In this document: positions 46,019 through 53,675 of the stretch, piece after piece
Layout: each line of letters opens with the position of its first letter
How positions within the stretch are numbered: the stretch's first letter is position 1
Assembly (NCBI RefSeq): GCF_000828915.1
Contig: NZ_AP014569.1
Location: 2,480,001-2,544,000 of the forward strand
DNA from: Serpentinimonas maccroryi
GTDB taxonomy: Bacteria; Pseudomonadota; Gammaproteobacteria; Burkholderiales; Burkholderiaceae_C
Direction: 5' to 3'
DNA: 64,000 nucleotides
The notes under the pieces: generated by a model
What the model saw: the letters and a program-made list of their open reading frames with translations, nothing else
What the model was told of the DNA's origin: nothing
Databases searched by the model: none
Made by a program: the position numbers and the translations under genes

Positions 46019-48387
46019 CGGGTCAGGCCCAGGTAGAGCTGCGGCAGGCGTTCGGGCAGGCGCTCGACGCGGTCGATGACGCTGTAGTGGCCGCTGCCAA
46101 AGATGCGCTCGACGTAGCCGTCGGCACGCGGATCGAGCGACAGGCCGTAGCACATGGTGCCGTCGCGCTGCAACTCCTGCACCGCGCGCTGGGCGTCGAG
46201 GCGCAGGTACTGCGGGTCGGTGACGTCGCGGTCGGCGGGCGCGCCGTCGGTGATCACCAGCACCAGCCGTTTGCGCTGCGGCTGGCGCCGCAGTTGCGCG
46301 CCGGCGTGGCGCAGCGCCGCGCCCATGCGGGTCGAGTAGCGCGCCTGCATCGCCGCCAGCCGCGCCTGCGCCAGTTCGGCAAAGGGCTCGTCGAAGCCTT
46401 TGAAGCGGTGGTAGTGCACGTCGTGGCGGCCGTCGGAGCAAAAGCCGTGCAGGGCAAAGGGGTCGCCGATGCGGCGCAGCGTCTCGGCCAGCAAGATGGT
46501 GGCGGCGCGCGTGAGCTCGAGCACGGTCTGCTCTTGGCCGCGCACCTTTTCGTTGGCCGATTCCGACAGGTCGAGCAACACCAGCAAGGCCAGATCGCGC
46601 TCGTGGCGCTGGCGCCGCTGCATGATGCGCGGGTCGGGCTGGCGCCCCAGGCGCCAGTCGAGCAGCGCTTGCAGCGCCGGGTCGAGGTCGATGTCGTCGC
46701 CGTCTTCGATGCGCCGGATGCGCTGCAGGCCCTGCGGCGCCAGCGCCTCGATCAGGTATTTGAGGCGCGCGATCACCGGCTTGTTCTGTTCCAACACGGC
46801 TTGCACCGGCGCAGGGTCGGCGAGTTCGACGTGGCGCTCCTGCACCGTCACCCAGTCGGGCCGGTGCAGCTGGATTTGGTAGTCCCACTCGGGGTAGTGC
46901 ACCGGGTCGGCCAGCGGCGCGCGGCCCAGCAGCGAGTTGATGGTCACGCCTTCTTGGTCCAGCCAGTATTCGGTCGGCAGGGTCCAGATTTCTTGCGCGT
47001 CGTCGCCGGCGTATTCGACGTCGACTTCGTTGACCATCTCCATGATGTTGACTTTGCGCCGCACCTGCTGGCGGCTGTCCCAGTCCGCTTGCAGCGCCTG
47101 CGCCTCGTCGTAGCGCGCCGCTTGCCAGAGGTAGCGGTTGTCGTCGCGGTAGGGGGCGCGCAGGGCGTCGTGGCGGGCTGAAAACGGCGCCCAGCCGTGT
47201 TGCAGGCGCCAGTGCTCGAGGCTCGCAGCCAGCTCGAGGCCGGTGCTCAGGCTGCGCTGGGCGTCGTCGCGATCGGGCCAGGCGGCCCAAGCCGCCAGAC
47301 CCTGCTGCACCCAAGGATGGGGGTCGGGGCGGGCGGGCTCGAGCCACGCGCGCACCAAGCGGTGCAGCAGGTCGCCGCAGTGGGCGGGTTCGGCCACCGG
47401 CGGCGGCTGCAGGCGCAACCAGAGCGCAGCCAGCCCGGGGAAGCGCGCGATCGCCAAGGCCTCGACGCGCGCGTCTTCGACCGCTTCGACCAAGGCGCGC
47501 TGCAGGGGCGACAGGCCGCTGTCGTCGAGCGCCGTCTGGCCAAACACGAGGTGCGCGGCGCAGTGGGCGGCGGCGGCGCGGTAGAGCTCGAGCGCGCTCA
47601 CCGGGGCGGCCTCGGTGCTGCCGTCGCTGCTCGGGTTGGCGGGCACGTCGTCGTAGGCGTCGGCGAGGTGGATCACCATCTGGTCGATGAACGGGCGCAA
47701 GCCTTGGCGCTGCTCGTAGTCGCCGGCGGTCGGGCGCAGCACGAAGTCGCGGCCCCAGAGCGCACGCAAATACATATTCAAGCGGCGCTGCACATCGACC
47801 AGCAGCGTGCCCTTGCGCTCTTGCTGCAACACCGCCAGCGCGTCCGGGCTGGCGAGGCCAAAGTAGCGCTGCTGGCCTTCAAAATCGCTGCGGTAGGCGT
47901 TGGCGCCCCACATCACCCAGCGCCGCAGCCCACCCAAGGTGAGCTGGCCCAGCAGGCGGTCGAGCTGCTCGAGCATCGGGCGCAGACCGCGCGGGGCTTG
48001 CGCCAGCACCAGTTCGAGCACGCTCAGGTACTGACGCCACAGGCTGGCGTCGCCCAAACGCTCGGCCACCGTGCCGGAGGTGCCGGCGATCAAGGCCAGC
48101 ACCTGGCCCGAGGTGCGCGAAGCCATGCCGAGCAGGAACTGCACCAGCCCCGGTAGCTCTTCCTCGCCCACGGCGCGCGCCAGGTGCGGCATCTGCTGCA
48201 GGTAGGTGAGCACCAAGTCTTCGCCGCGCCCGAGTTGGTGCAGCGCCCGCGCGCCCTTGAGGTAGTTGTCGAGCCCGCGCGGCGACATGGCGCGCGCAGC
48301 CTCCTGCCACGCTGCGGGCAGCAGCTCCTGCGCCCGGGGGGGCAGTTCGGCGAGCAGCTCGTGCTGGTCGTGCAGGTGGATGCTCAT
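46015..48387 (-). CDS. cbbO: RuBisCO activase accessory protein CbbO
   Basis: 790 residues. The C-terminus has a von Willebrand A domain with a MIDAS motif (LLDLSESAN near 610), and the long N-terminal part is helical. CbbO binds inhibited RuBisCO and, with the AAA+ ring of CbbQ, removes tight-binding sugar phosphates. It directly follows cbbQ, with 49 bases between them. Confidence 0.93.
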   Translation of the reverse strand: MSIHLHDQHELLAELPPRAQELLPAAWQEAARAMSPRGLDNYLKGARALHQLGRGEDLVLTYLQQMPHLARAVGEEELPGLVQFLLGMASRTSGQVLALIAGTSGTVAERLGDASLWRQYLSVLELVLAQAPRGLRPMLEQLDRLLGQLTLGGLRRWVMWGANAYRSDFEGQQRYFGLASPDALAVLQQERKGTLLVDVQRRLNMYLRALWGRDFVLRPTAGDYEQRQGLRPFIDQMVIHLADAYDDVPANPSSDGSTEAAPVSALELYRAAAAHCAAHLVFGQTALDDSGLSPLQRALVEAVEDARVEALAIARFPGLAALWLRLQPPPVAEPAHCGDLLHRLVRAWLEPARPDPHPWVQQGLAAWAAWPDRDDAQRSLSTGLELAASLEHWRLQHGWAPFSARHDALRAPYRDDNRYLWQAARYDEAQALQADWDSRQQVRRKVNIMEMVNEVDVEYAGDDAQEIWTLPTEYWLDQEGVTINSLLGRAPLADPVHYPEWDYQIQLHRPDWVTVQERHVELADPAPVQAVLEQNKPVIARLKYLIEALAPQGLQRIRRIEDGDDIDLDPALQALLDWRLGRQPDPRIMQRRQRHERDLALLVLLDLSESANEKVRGQEQTVLELTRAATILLAETLRRIGDPFALHGFCSDGRHDVHYHRFKGFDEPFAELAQARLAAMQARYSTRMGAALRHAGAQLRRQPQRKRLVLVITDGAPADRDVTDPQYLRLDAQRAVQELQRDGTMCYGLSLDPRADGYVERIFGSGHYSVIDRVERLPERLPQLYLGLTR

Positions 48388-48436
48388 GGCGCTTGGGGGC
48401 CGTTTTTAGGCTGAGGGGGTGCGGTCGTGCTGCGTG

Positions 48437-49432
48437 TTAAAAGTAGGTGCCCACGGCGGCGTCGAGCACGTCGCGCATGTCGGCGTCGTCGGTGATCGGG
48501 CGCACCAGCGCCATGCGGCAGGCCGCCGCAGGCGCCACGCCGCGCGCGATCAGGGTGCCGGCGTAGATCAGCATCCGGGTCGAAAGCCCCTCGTCGAGGC
48601 CGTGGCCCTTGAGGTTGCGTGCGCGCTCGCCGATGTGCACCAGCCGCCCCGCGGTTTCGGCATCGACGCCGGACTCGTGGGCCACGATCTCGACTTCGAG
48701 CGCGTGCTCGGGGTAGCCAAAATCGAGCGCCGCAAAGCGCTGTTTGGTGGACTGTTTGAGGTCCTTCATGAGCGACTGGTAGCCCGGGTTGTACGAGATC
48801 ACCAGCACAAAGTCGGGGTGGGCGTGCAGCAGCTCGCCTTTTTTCTCCAGCGGCAGCAGGCGCCGGGCGTCGGTCAGCGGGTGGATCACGACCGTGGTGT
48901 CTTGGCGCGCCTCGACCACTTCGTCGAGGTAGCAAATCGCGCCGTGGCGCGCCGCCAGCGTCAGCGGCCCGTCTTGCCAGCGTGTGCCCTGGGCGTCGAG
49001 CAAAAAGCGCCCGATCAGGTCCGATGCCGTCATGTCTTCGTGGCAGGCCACGGTGACCAGCGGCCGATTCAGGCGCCAAGCCATGTGTTCGATGAAGCGC
49101 GTCTTACCGCAGCCGGTTGGGCCTTTGACCATGACCGGCATCCGGGCGCCGTAGGCGGCCTCGAACAGCTCGACCTCGTCGGCGACGGGGCGGTAAAAGG
49201 GCTCGTGTGTGGTGCGGTAGGCGCTCAGGGGGTCGCTGCTGCTGCCAGCGCTGGGCGGGGTGTCAAGGCTTGGGCGCATGGCGGCGTGGCTGCTGTGGGC
49301 GGCGCCGGCTGGGGTGCGGCCTGTGGGCGCAGCGGAGTATGTAGGCGCTTGCGCCGGGTGCATGCCGGCGAGGTCGAGGTGGCGCGCCGGGTAGCTGCGT
49401 TCTGGGTAGTTGCGCGTGGGGGTGCTGATCAT
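48437..49432 (-). CDS. cbbQ: RuBisCO activase CbbQ (MoxR-type AAA+ ATPase), with N-terminal extension
   Basis: 331 residues. The ATPase core starts near residue 70 with [16 protein letters not shown], followed by Walker [12 protein letters not shown], Walker [13 protein letters not shown] and the C-terminal [12 protein letters not shown]. Other CbbQ proteins are about 265-275 residues. The extra 60 or so residues at the N-terminus ([13 protein letters not shown], then Pro/Ser/Ala-rich) are predicted disordered and may serve as a tether to the shell. The ATG at 49432 is the start of the open frame; a shorter start at the internal Met (MRPSLDT, about residue 52) is possible. Confidence 0.92.
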   Translation of the reverse strand: MISTPTRNYPERSYPARHLDLAGMHPAQAPTYSAAPTGRTPAGAAHSSHAAMRPSLDTPPSAGSSSDPLSAYRTTHEPFYRPVADEVELFEAAYGARMPVMVKGPTGCGKTRFIEHMAWRLNRPLVTVACHEDMTASDLIGRFLLDAQGTRWQDGPLTLAARHGAICYLDEVVEARQDTTVVIHPLTDARRLLPLEKKGELLHAHPDFVLVISYNPGYQSLMKDLKQSTKQRFAALDFGYPEHALEVEIVAHESGVDAETAGRLVHIGERARNLKGHGLDEGLSTRMLIYAGTLIARGVAPAAACRMALVRPITDDADMRDVLDAAVGTYF

Positions 49433-49452
49433 GGTCGTGCTCGGGTTAAAGC

Positions 49453-49719
49453 CTAGTCGGGCCAGACGCGCTGCGGGAACAGCTCGCCGGCGCTGCTGCG
49501 TGGGGTTGAGGCGCTGGCGCTGGCGTCGGGCTGTGGCTGGACGGGTGCTGGTGCGCGCGGTTTGGGCGCTGCACGCGGCGCGCGCGCCGGCCGTGTGTCG
49601 GCAGACGCATCGGCCTTGGGAGCCAGCGTGGGCGGCGCCTTGCTGGCCGATTCGGCCCCAAGCTCAGGCTGAGCGCTGCGGCGCACGCTGGCGGCGAGTT
49701 GGGTTTTGAGTGCGGTCAT
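49453..49719 (-). CDS. mcdB: Carboxysome positioning adaptor McdB, alpha type
   Basis: 88 residues, low complexity and rich in Ala, Pro, Arg and Lys. It follows mcdA with a 4-base overlap (ATGA). The C-terminus reads [12 protein letters not shown], so a tryptophan lies near the end, as reported for McdB proteins. Position, small size, disorder and C-terminal Trp identify it rather than detailed similarity. It should link carboxysomes to the McdA ATPase on the nucleoid. Nothing in it looks like ParB. Confidence 0.78.
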   Translation of the reverse strand: MTALKTQLAASVRRSAQPELGAESASKAPPTLAPKADASADTRPARAPRAAPKPRAPAPVQPQPDASASASTPRSSAGELFPQRVWPD

Positions 49720-50357
49720 TTCAGTATCTCCTCGAGTACGGCTTCGATTTCGGCCCGGGCCGCGGCCGCTTGGCGCCCCAGCGTGTGCACGGTTTGCCCC
49801 TGCAGCGCGGCGCTGCGGTAGATCGCGCGCCGCCGCACCACCGATTGCAGCAGCTCGAGCCCAAACTCGGCCACCGCCTCGTTCATGGCCTGCGACCAGG
49901 CGCGATCGGGCTCGGCTTGGTTGAGCACAAAGGCGGCGCGCCAGGCGCTGCGGCCGGCCCCGGCTTGCTCGAGCAAACGCACCAAATGCCAGCTGGCCCA
50001 CAGGTCGAGCGCCGAGGGCAGCACCGGCACCAGCACCCGATCGACCCGGCCCAGCAAGGCCTGCAAGCCGTCTTGCTGCAGCGCCGGCGGGCAGTCCCAG
50101 ACCACGTAGTGCGGGCTCGGCTGCGATTCGTCGGCCAGCATCTGGGCCGCCTCGGCGCCATACACCGCCATCGGCAAACCCGCCGCACCGCTCTGCGCCG
50201 CCCATTGCAAGGCCGAACCCTGCGGGTCGAGGTCCACCAGCACCGTGGGGCCGCGTCGTGCCAACGCCGCAGCCAGGTTCACGGCCAGCGTGGTCTTGCC
50301 GGTGCCGCCCTTGTGGTTGATCAGGGCGAGCTGAAACGGTGCGGCGCGGCGGCTCAT
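49716..50357 (-). CDS. mcdA: Carboxysome positioning ATPase McdA (ParA family)
   Basis: 213 residues. It has the deviant Walker [17 protein letters not shown], the [10 protein letters not shown] motif and YVVWDCPPA (Walker B). In carboxysome operons this ParA-type ATPase coats the nucleoid and spaces carboxysomes by a Brownian-ratchet mechanism with McdB. It lies between acRAF (gap of 7 bases) and mcdB (overlap of 4). Confidence 0.9.
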   Translation of the reverse strand: MSRRAAPFQLALINHKGGTGKTTLAVNLAAALARRGPTVLVDLDPQGSALQWAAQSGAAGLPMAVYGAEAAQMLADESQPSPHYVVWDCPPALQQDGLQALLGRVDRVLVPVLPSALDLWASWHLVRLLEQAGAGRSAWRAAFVLNQAEPDRAWSQAMNEAVAEFGLELLQSVVRRRAIYRSAALQGQTVHTLGRQAAAARAEIEAVLEEILK

Positions 50358-50364
50358 GGCGCTG

Positions 50365-50682
50365 TCAGGCCGTGGCCAACCGCCCCAGTTCAGCCGCCAG
50401 CGCGTACTCGGCCGGGCTCAAGGCCGCGCCCGTGGCGCTGAGCGTGACGTTGACGTAGGTGCGGCCAAAGTTGATGTTTTGTGCCGTCACGCCGCTGGAC
50501 TCTTGCAGTTCGGCGAGCCGATCCAGAAAAGTCCGCGTTTGGGCATAACTGGCGAACTCGAAGCGCCGAAACAGGCTCGGCGGGCGTTCGCTAAAGCTCC
50601 AGCCCGGCGCGGCAGCCGCCAACGCCGTGGCCTCGCTGGCCGTGGCCGGGTTGCCGCTGGGCGTTGGGTTGAGCGCTTGCAT
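50365..50682 (-). CDS. RuBisCO assembly factor acRAF (pterin dehydratase-like)
   Basis: 105 residues of the PCD-like fold: [21 protein letters not shown], then [21 protein letters not shown] and [10 protein letters not shown]. The catalytic His-His-Pro motif of true dehydratases is missing, as expected for the chaperone that promotes assembly of form IA RuBisCO. The ATG at 50682 is preceded by AAAGG at 7 bases. It lies between csoS1 and mcdA, the usual place. Confidence 0.88.
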   Translation of the reverse strand: MQALNPTPSGNPATASEATALAAAAPGWSFSERPPSLFRRFEFASYAQTRTFLDRLAELQESSGVTAQNINFGRTYVNVTLSATGAALSPAEYALAAELGRLATA

Positions 50683-50701
50683 GCGATGGCCTTTCAGCCG
50701 C

Positions 50702-51040
50702 TCAGCTGCGGGTCGAGGTGATTTCGAGGTCGCGGCCACCGCCGTCGGCGTCGGGGCGCTCGGGCAAAATGCCTTCGACTTCGTTGTGCACGCGCGCGAT
50801 GATGTGCGCGGCCACCAGCCCGTCGCCCACGCGTTCGCAGGCGTCGGCGCCGGCACGCACCGCTGCGTTGACGGCGCCGGTCTCGCCGCGCACCAGCACC
50901 GTGACGTAGCCGCCACCGACGAACTGGCGCCCGATCAGGCGCACTTCGGCGGCTTTGGTCATGGCGTCGGCGGCCTCGATGGCCGGCACCAGGCCGCGTG
51001 TTTCAATCATCCCGAGGGCGATTCCTGTGCTCGTAGCCAT
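50702..51040 (-). CDS. csoS1B: Carboxysome shell hexamer CsoS1, longer (CsoS1B-like) form
   Basis: 112 residues with a BMC domain (IALGMIETRGLVPAIEAADA, then RLIGRQFVGGGYVTVLVRG). It has a 14-residue C-terminal extension (ERPDADGGGRDLEITSTRS) not present in its upstream twin, as in CsoS1B proteins. Residues 5 to 92 match the twin without change at the protein level, and 218 bases are identical. It forms facets of the shell. Confidence 0.93.
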   Translation of the reverse strand: MATSTGIALGMIETRGLVPAIEAADAMTKAAEVRLIGRQFVGGGYVTVLVRGETGAVNAAVRAGADACERVGDGLVAAHIIARVHNEVEGILPERPDADGGGRDLEITSTRS

Positions 51041-51331
51041 CGTGTTGCCTCTTTGTCTTTAAAAAGTTGAGTGGATTCAAGCGCTCGGGGCCACGGGCAG
51101 AATGCCTTCGACCTCGTTGTGCACGCGCGCGATGATGTGCGCGGCCACCAGCCCGTCGCCCACGCGTTCGCAGGCGTCGGCGCCGGCACGCACCGCTGCG
51201 TTGACGGCGCCGGTCTCGCCGCGCACCAGCACCGTGACGTAGCCGCCACCGACGAACTGGCGCCCGATCAGGCGCACTTCGGCGGCTTTGGTCATGGCGT
51301 CGGCGGCCTCGATGGCCGGCACCAGGCCGCG
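50768..51331 (-). repeat. Tandem gene duplication within the two csoS1 genes
   Basis: Bases 50768-50998 match 51101-51331 with one difference (T at 50780, C at 51113). The stretch 50781-50998 equals 51114-51331 exactly over 218 bases, third codon positions included. The gene ends differ. This points to recent gene conversion or duplication. Confidence 0.93.
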
Positions 51332-51373
51332 GGTTTCGATCATGCCCAGGGCAATACCTGTGGTTGCTGCCAT
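51077..51373 (-). CDS. csoS1A: Carboxysome shell hexamer CsoS1 (CsoS1A/C form)
   Basis: 98 residues, a single BMC domain of standard length ending EGILPVAPSA. It is the major facet protein of the shell. An AAGGAGAA site precedes its start. 36 bases separate it from the longer csoS1 downstream. Only two single-domain copies are seen, where the Halothiobacillus operon has three. Confidence 0.95.
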   Translation of the reverse strand: MAATTGIALGMIETRGLVPAIEAADAMTKAAEVRLIGRQFVGGGYVTVLVRGETGAVNAAVRAGADACERVGDGLVAAHIIARVHNEVEGILPVAPSA

Positions 51374-51424
51374 TTCATTTCTCCTTCAGTTCAAAAAAAA
51401 CACCAAAAAACACCTAAACCCCAC

Positions 51425-51450
51425 GAGCCGTTGGTCAAAGCAAACGACTC
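51425..51450 (-). promoter_or_regulatory. Leader hairpin upstream of csoS1
   Basis: An 8-base stem (GAGTCGTT with AACGGCTC in mRNA sense, one G-U pair) and a 10-base loop in the 123-base spacer between csoS4B and csoS1. U-rich runs follow on the minus strand (around 51390-51412). It may be an attenuator or a processing site that raises csoS1 mRNA. Confidence 0.35.
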
Positions 51451-51496
51451 ACCCATGCCCACACGAGCTGGCCAGCGGCCGGCCCACTCAGCATTC

Positions 51497-51820
51497 CTAC
51501 GGTGCAGCGCGCACGTCGGCGCGTGCTCCGGTATCGGCCGCCGCGGCGTCTGGCGTTACCGCCTGCGCGTTGCCCGCACATTCCCAGTGATCGACGATGC
51601 CGCAGATCGCCAAATCGGTGATCGTCAGCGGATCGGGCATCGCAAACCGGGCCGCGCTGCCGGTGGTGACGAAGACCCACTTGCCCTCGGGCACCCCGAC
51701 CGGGTCGGACGCCACCGACACCACCCCCTGCTCGCTTTGCAACACGCGCAGCGACACCGCCTGCATGCCCTCGACGCGCCGGGTGCACACCAGATCGGCC
51801 ACAACTTGCAGCACTTCCAT
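51497..51820 (-). CDS. csoS4B: Carboxysome shell vertex pentamer CsoS4B
   Basis: 107 residues of the BMC-P (CcmL/EutN) family: MEVLQVVADLVCTRR, ASDPVGVPEGKWVFVTTGSAARFA, and AICGIVDHWE. Pentamers cap the vertices of the icosahedral shell. A tail of about 20 residues is longer than usual. The start overlaps the csoS4A stop by one base (TGATG). Confidence 0.93.
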   Translation of the reverse strand: MEVLQVVADLVCTRRVEGMQAVSLRVLQSEQGVVSVASDPVGVPEGKWVFVTTGSAARFAMPDPLTITDLAICGIVDHWECAGNAQAVTPDAAAADTGARADVRAAP

Positions 51821-52080
51821 CAGGCGCTCCCCTCTGGCGTCCAGCGGTCGATGATGCCGACGATGGTCAGGTCGGAGGGGAAGTCGCGGCCGCCGGCGGC
51901 TTCGCGCGCGGCCGACGAACCGACGCAAATCACCCAGTCGCCCGGCACGCAGCCGATGGCATCGACCGCCACGCTACGCGCTCCGCCGGCGCGCTCTTGC
52001 AGCACCAGCAACGGCCGGTGGCCAAAGGCTTCGATCCGGTTGGTCGAAACCAGGGTTTTTTCCACGCACATGATCTTCAT
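51820..52080 (-). CDS. csoS4A: Carboxysome shell vertex pentamer CsoS4A
   Basis: 86 residues, BMC-P family: MKIMCVEKTLVSTNRIE, DAIGCVPGDWVICVGSSAAREA, TIVGIIDRW. It is the standard first pentamer gene, 17 bases after csoSCA. The pentamer seals the shell; loss in other species makes it leaky. Confidence 0.95.
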   Translation of the reverse strand: MKIMCVEKTLVSTNRIEAFGHRPLLVLQERAGGARSVAVDAIGCVPGDWVICVGSSAAREAAGGRDFPSDLTIVGIIDRWTPEGSA

Positions 52081-52097
52081 GGTTCGGCTCCTGCGCT

Positions 52098-53627
52098 TTA
52101 GTGCCCAGCCACCGTGGCTGCGGGCGCATCGGCCCATTCGAGCCGCTGGCCGCTGTGGCGCTCGCTCACCGCCACGCGGCAGTGCAGCAGACCGCGCTCG
52201 GCCAAGTGGGCAAAACGCTCCCGCGCCGCCTGCGCCACGCGCAAACCGCGCGCCACCGCGCGCTCGCGCGAACCCGGCACACGCGCGCTGTAGGTGAAAT
52301 GCACCAGCAGCGGCAGCGGCAAACCGCGCTGCACGTTCAGGCCCTGAAAGATGCGCGCGCCCACGTCGAGGTCGGCGGCACCTTCTTCGACCGTGTCGAG
52401 GTGGGCAAAATAAAACTGGTTGCGCAACTGCAGCGAGGGCACGGCCTCGCCGGCGCAGACAAAGGCTTCGTCGTGGCCGATCACGGCGTAGCGCCCGCCG
52501 TGGTGCTGTTGCACGTAGTCGAGCTGCGAGAAGTTGCCGACCAGCCAGGCTTGGGCCAAGCCCAGCAGCCCGTGTGGGAGGTGGTAAAGCGCAGCGCCGC
52601 CGAGCTCGGTGGCATAGCGCTGCAGCGCAGCATCGAGCGCCTGCTGCGCTGCATCGGCGCTCAGGCCCAGCGTGGCGCGGTACAGCGCGGCGCTGTCGAG
52701 GTAGCGCTCGGCGCGCAACTGGCCGCTGGCGTCGGGCAGGTGGATGCGGATCGCGTCGCAATCGGTGTCAACCCCGAGCAGCAGCACCTGGGGCGCGGCG
52801 CCGTGGCCATAGGTGTTGTCCACCGCCACTTGCAGCGCGTGCAGGCGCTCGATCGCGGCGGCCACAGCGGCGGCGTCGTGGCTGCCGTGGGCGGCGCAAC
52901 CTTGGTCACAGGGGGCCGAGCTGCTGTAGTGGTAGGCCGCGACTTTGAGGTAGTCGAGCCGGTCGCCGCCTTCGATGGCCCCGGTGAGGCGCTCGAGCTC
53001 GCGCTGGGTCCAGTCGGCCACGTCGTGCTCGACGTCAAACAGCGCGCCGGCGTAGGCCTTGACCCAGACGAAAGGCGCGGGCGCGGTGCGCAGCACAAAG
53101 GGCAGCAGGCCCTGCAAGCGGCCGTCGGCGCAGGGGCTGATGTCGATGGTGTGAAAACCCAAGGCGTGCCAGTGCACGCTCTGCAGCGTCATGCGCGGCT
53201 GCCAGCAGGCTTGGTCGATGCCGGCGTGATCCACCGAAGCGGCAATGGTCGCAAACAGGCAGTGTGCGTACATTGCCGACATATCGACACCCTGCACCCA
53301 GGCGCTGGCCAGCCAGTCGGCGGGCAACTCAAAGCCCAGCCGCTCGAGCGCCAGCGCTTGCGCCTGCTGCGCAAAGTCGCGCTCGTGCTGCAGATTGGAG
53401 AGTGTGCGCAACACATCGGTGACGGCAGCAAAGCGGCCGCGCAGCGTCAGCTCGTAGTGGCGCAGGCAGTCGTTGAGCGCCGCATCCACCAGCGCATGTT
53501 GTGGGCGCTCTGGGACCAGCGGCGCACCAGCCGACCGGGTGCGCGCCGACGCCCCTGCCCGTGCGGTGGGCGCAGGGTGGCTGCTGGCGCGTGCGCTCAG
53601 GGCCAGACGGCGTTGCAGGGTGTTCAT
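52098..53627 (-). CDS. csoSCA: Carboxysomal beta-type carbonic anhydrase CsoSCA (CsoS3)
   Basis: 509 residues. The ATG at 53627 gives an N-terminus typical of the family (MNTLQRRLALSAR); a TTG further up is less likely. Zinc ligands are all present: Cys166 in DISPCADGR, His233 in AYHYS and Cys244 in DQGCAAHG, with Asp168 and Arg170 completing the active-site dyad. The C-terminal half is the degenerate catalytic repeat. It converts bicarbonate to CO2 inside the shell. The disordered N-terminus (about 1-50) would bind RuBisCO. Confidence 0.95.
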   Translation of the reverse strand: MNTLQRRLALSARASSHPAPTARAGASARTRSAGAPLVPERPQHALVDAALNDCLRHYELTLRGRFAAVTDVLRTLSNLQHERDFAQQAQALALERLGFELPADWLASAWVQGVDMSAMYAHCLFATIAASVDHAGIDQACWQPRMTLQSVHWHALGFHTIDISPCADGRLQGLLPFVLRTAPAPFVWVKAYAGALFDVEHDVADWTQRELERLTGAIEGGDRLDYLKVAAYHYSSSAPCDQGCAAHGSHDAAAVAAAIERLHALQVAVDNTYGHGAAPQVLLLGVDTDCDAIRIHLPDASGQLRAERYLDSAALYRATLGLSADAAQQALDAALQRYATELGGAALYHLPHGLLGLAQAWLVGNFSQLDYVQQHHGGRYAVIGHDEAFVCAGEAVPSLQLRNQFYFAHLDTVEEGAADLDVGARIFQGLNVQRGLPLPLLVHFTYSARVPGSRERAVARGLRVAQAARERFAHLAERGLLHCRVAVSERHSGQRLEWADAPAATVAGH

Positions 53628-53675
53628 GGTTGGCGCTTCAAGGTCAAACGAGGTGGACAAAGGCGGTGGTGGCGC

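Noticed and set aside
49716-50357. ParA as part of a plasmid or chromosome partition system
   Set aside because: No parB or centromere-like repeats are nearby, and it is embedded in the carboxysome operon with a 4-base overlap to an McdB-like gene.
50365-50682. A second pterin carbinolamine dehydratase
   Set aside because: The His-His-Pro catalytic motif is missing, and the operon position is that of the RuBisCO assembly factor.
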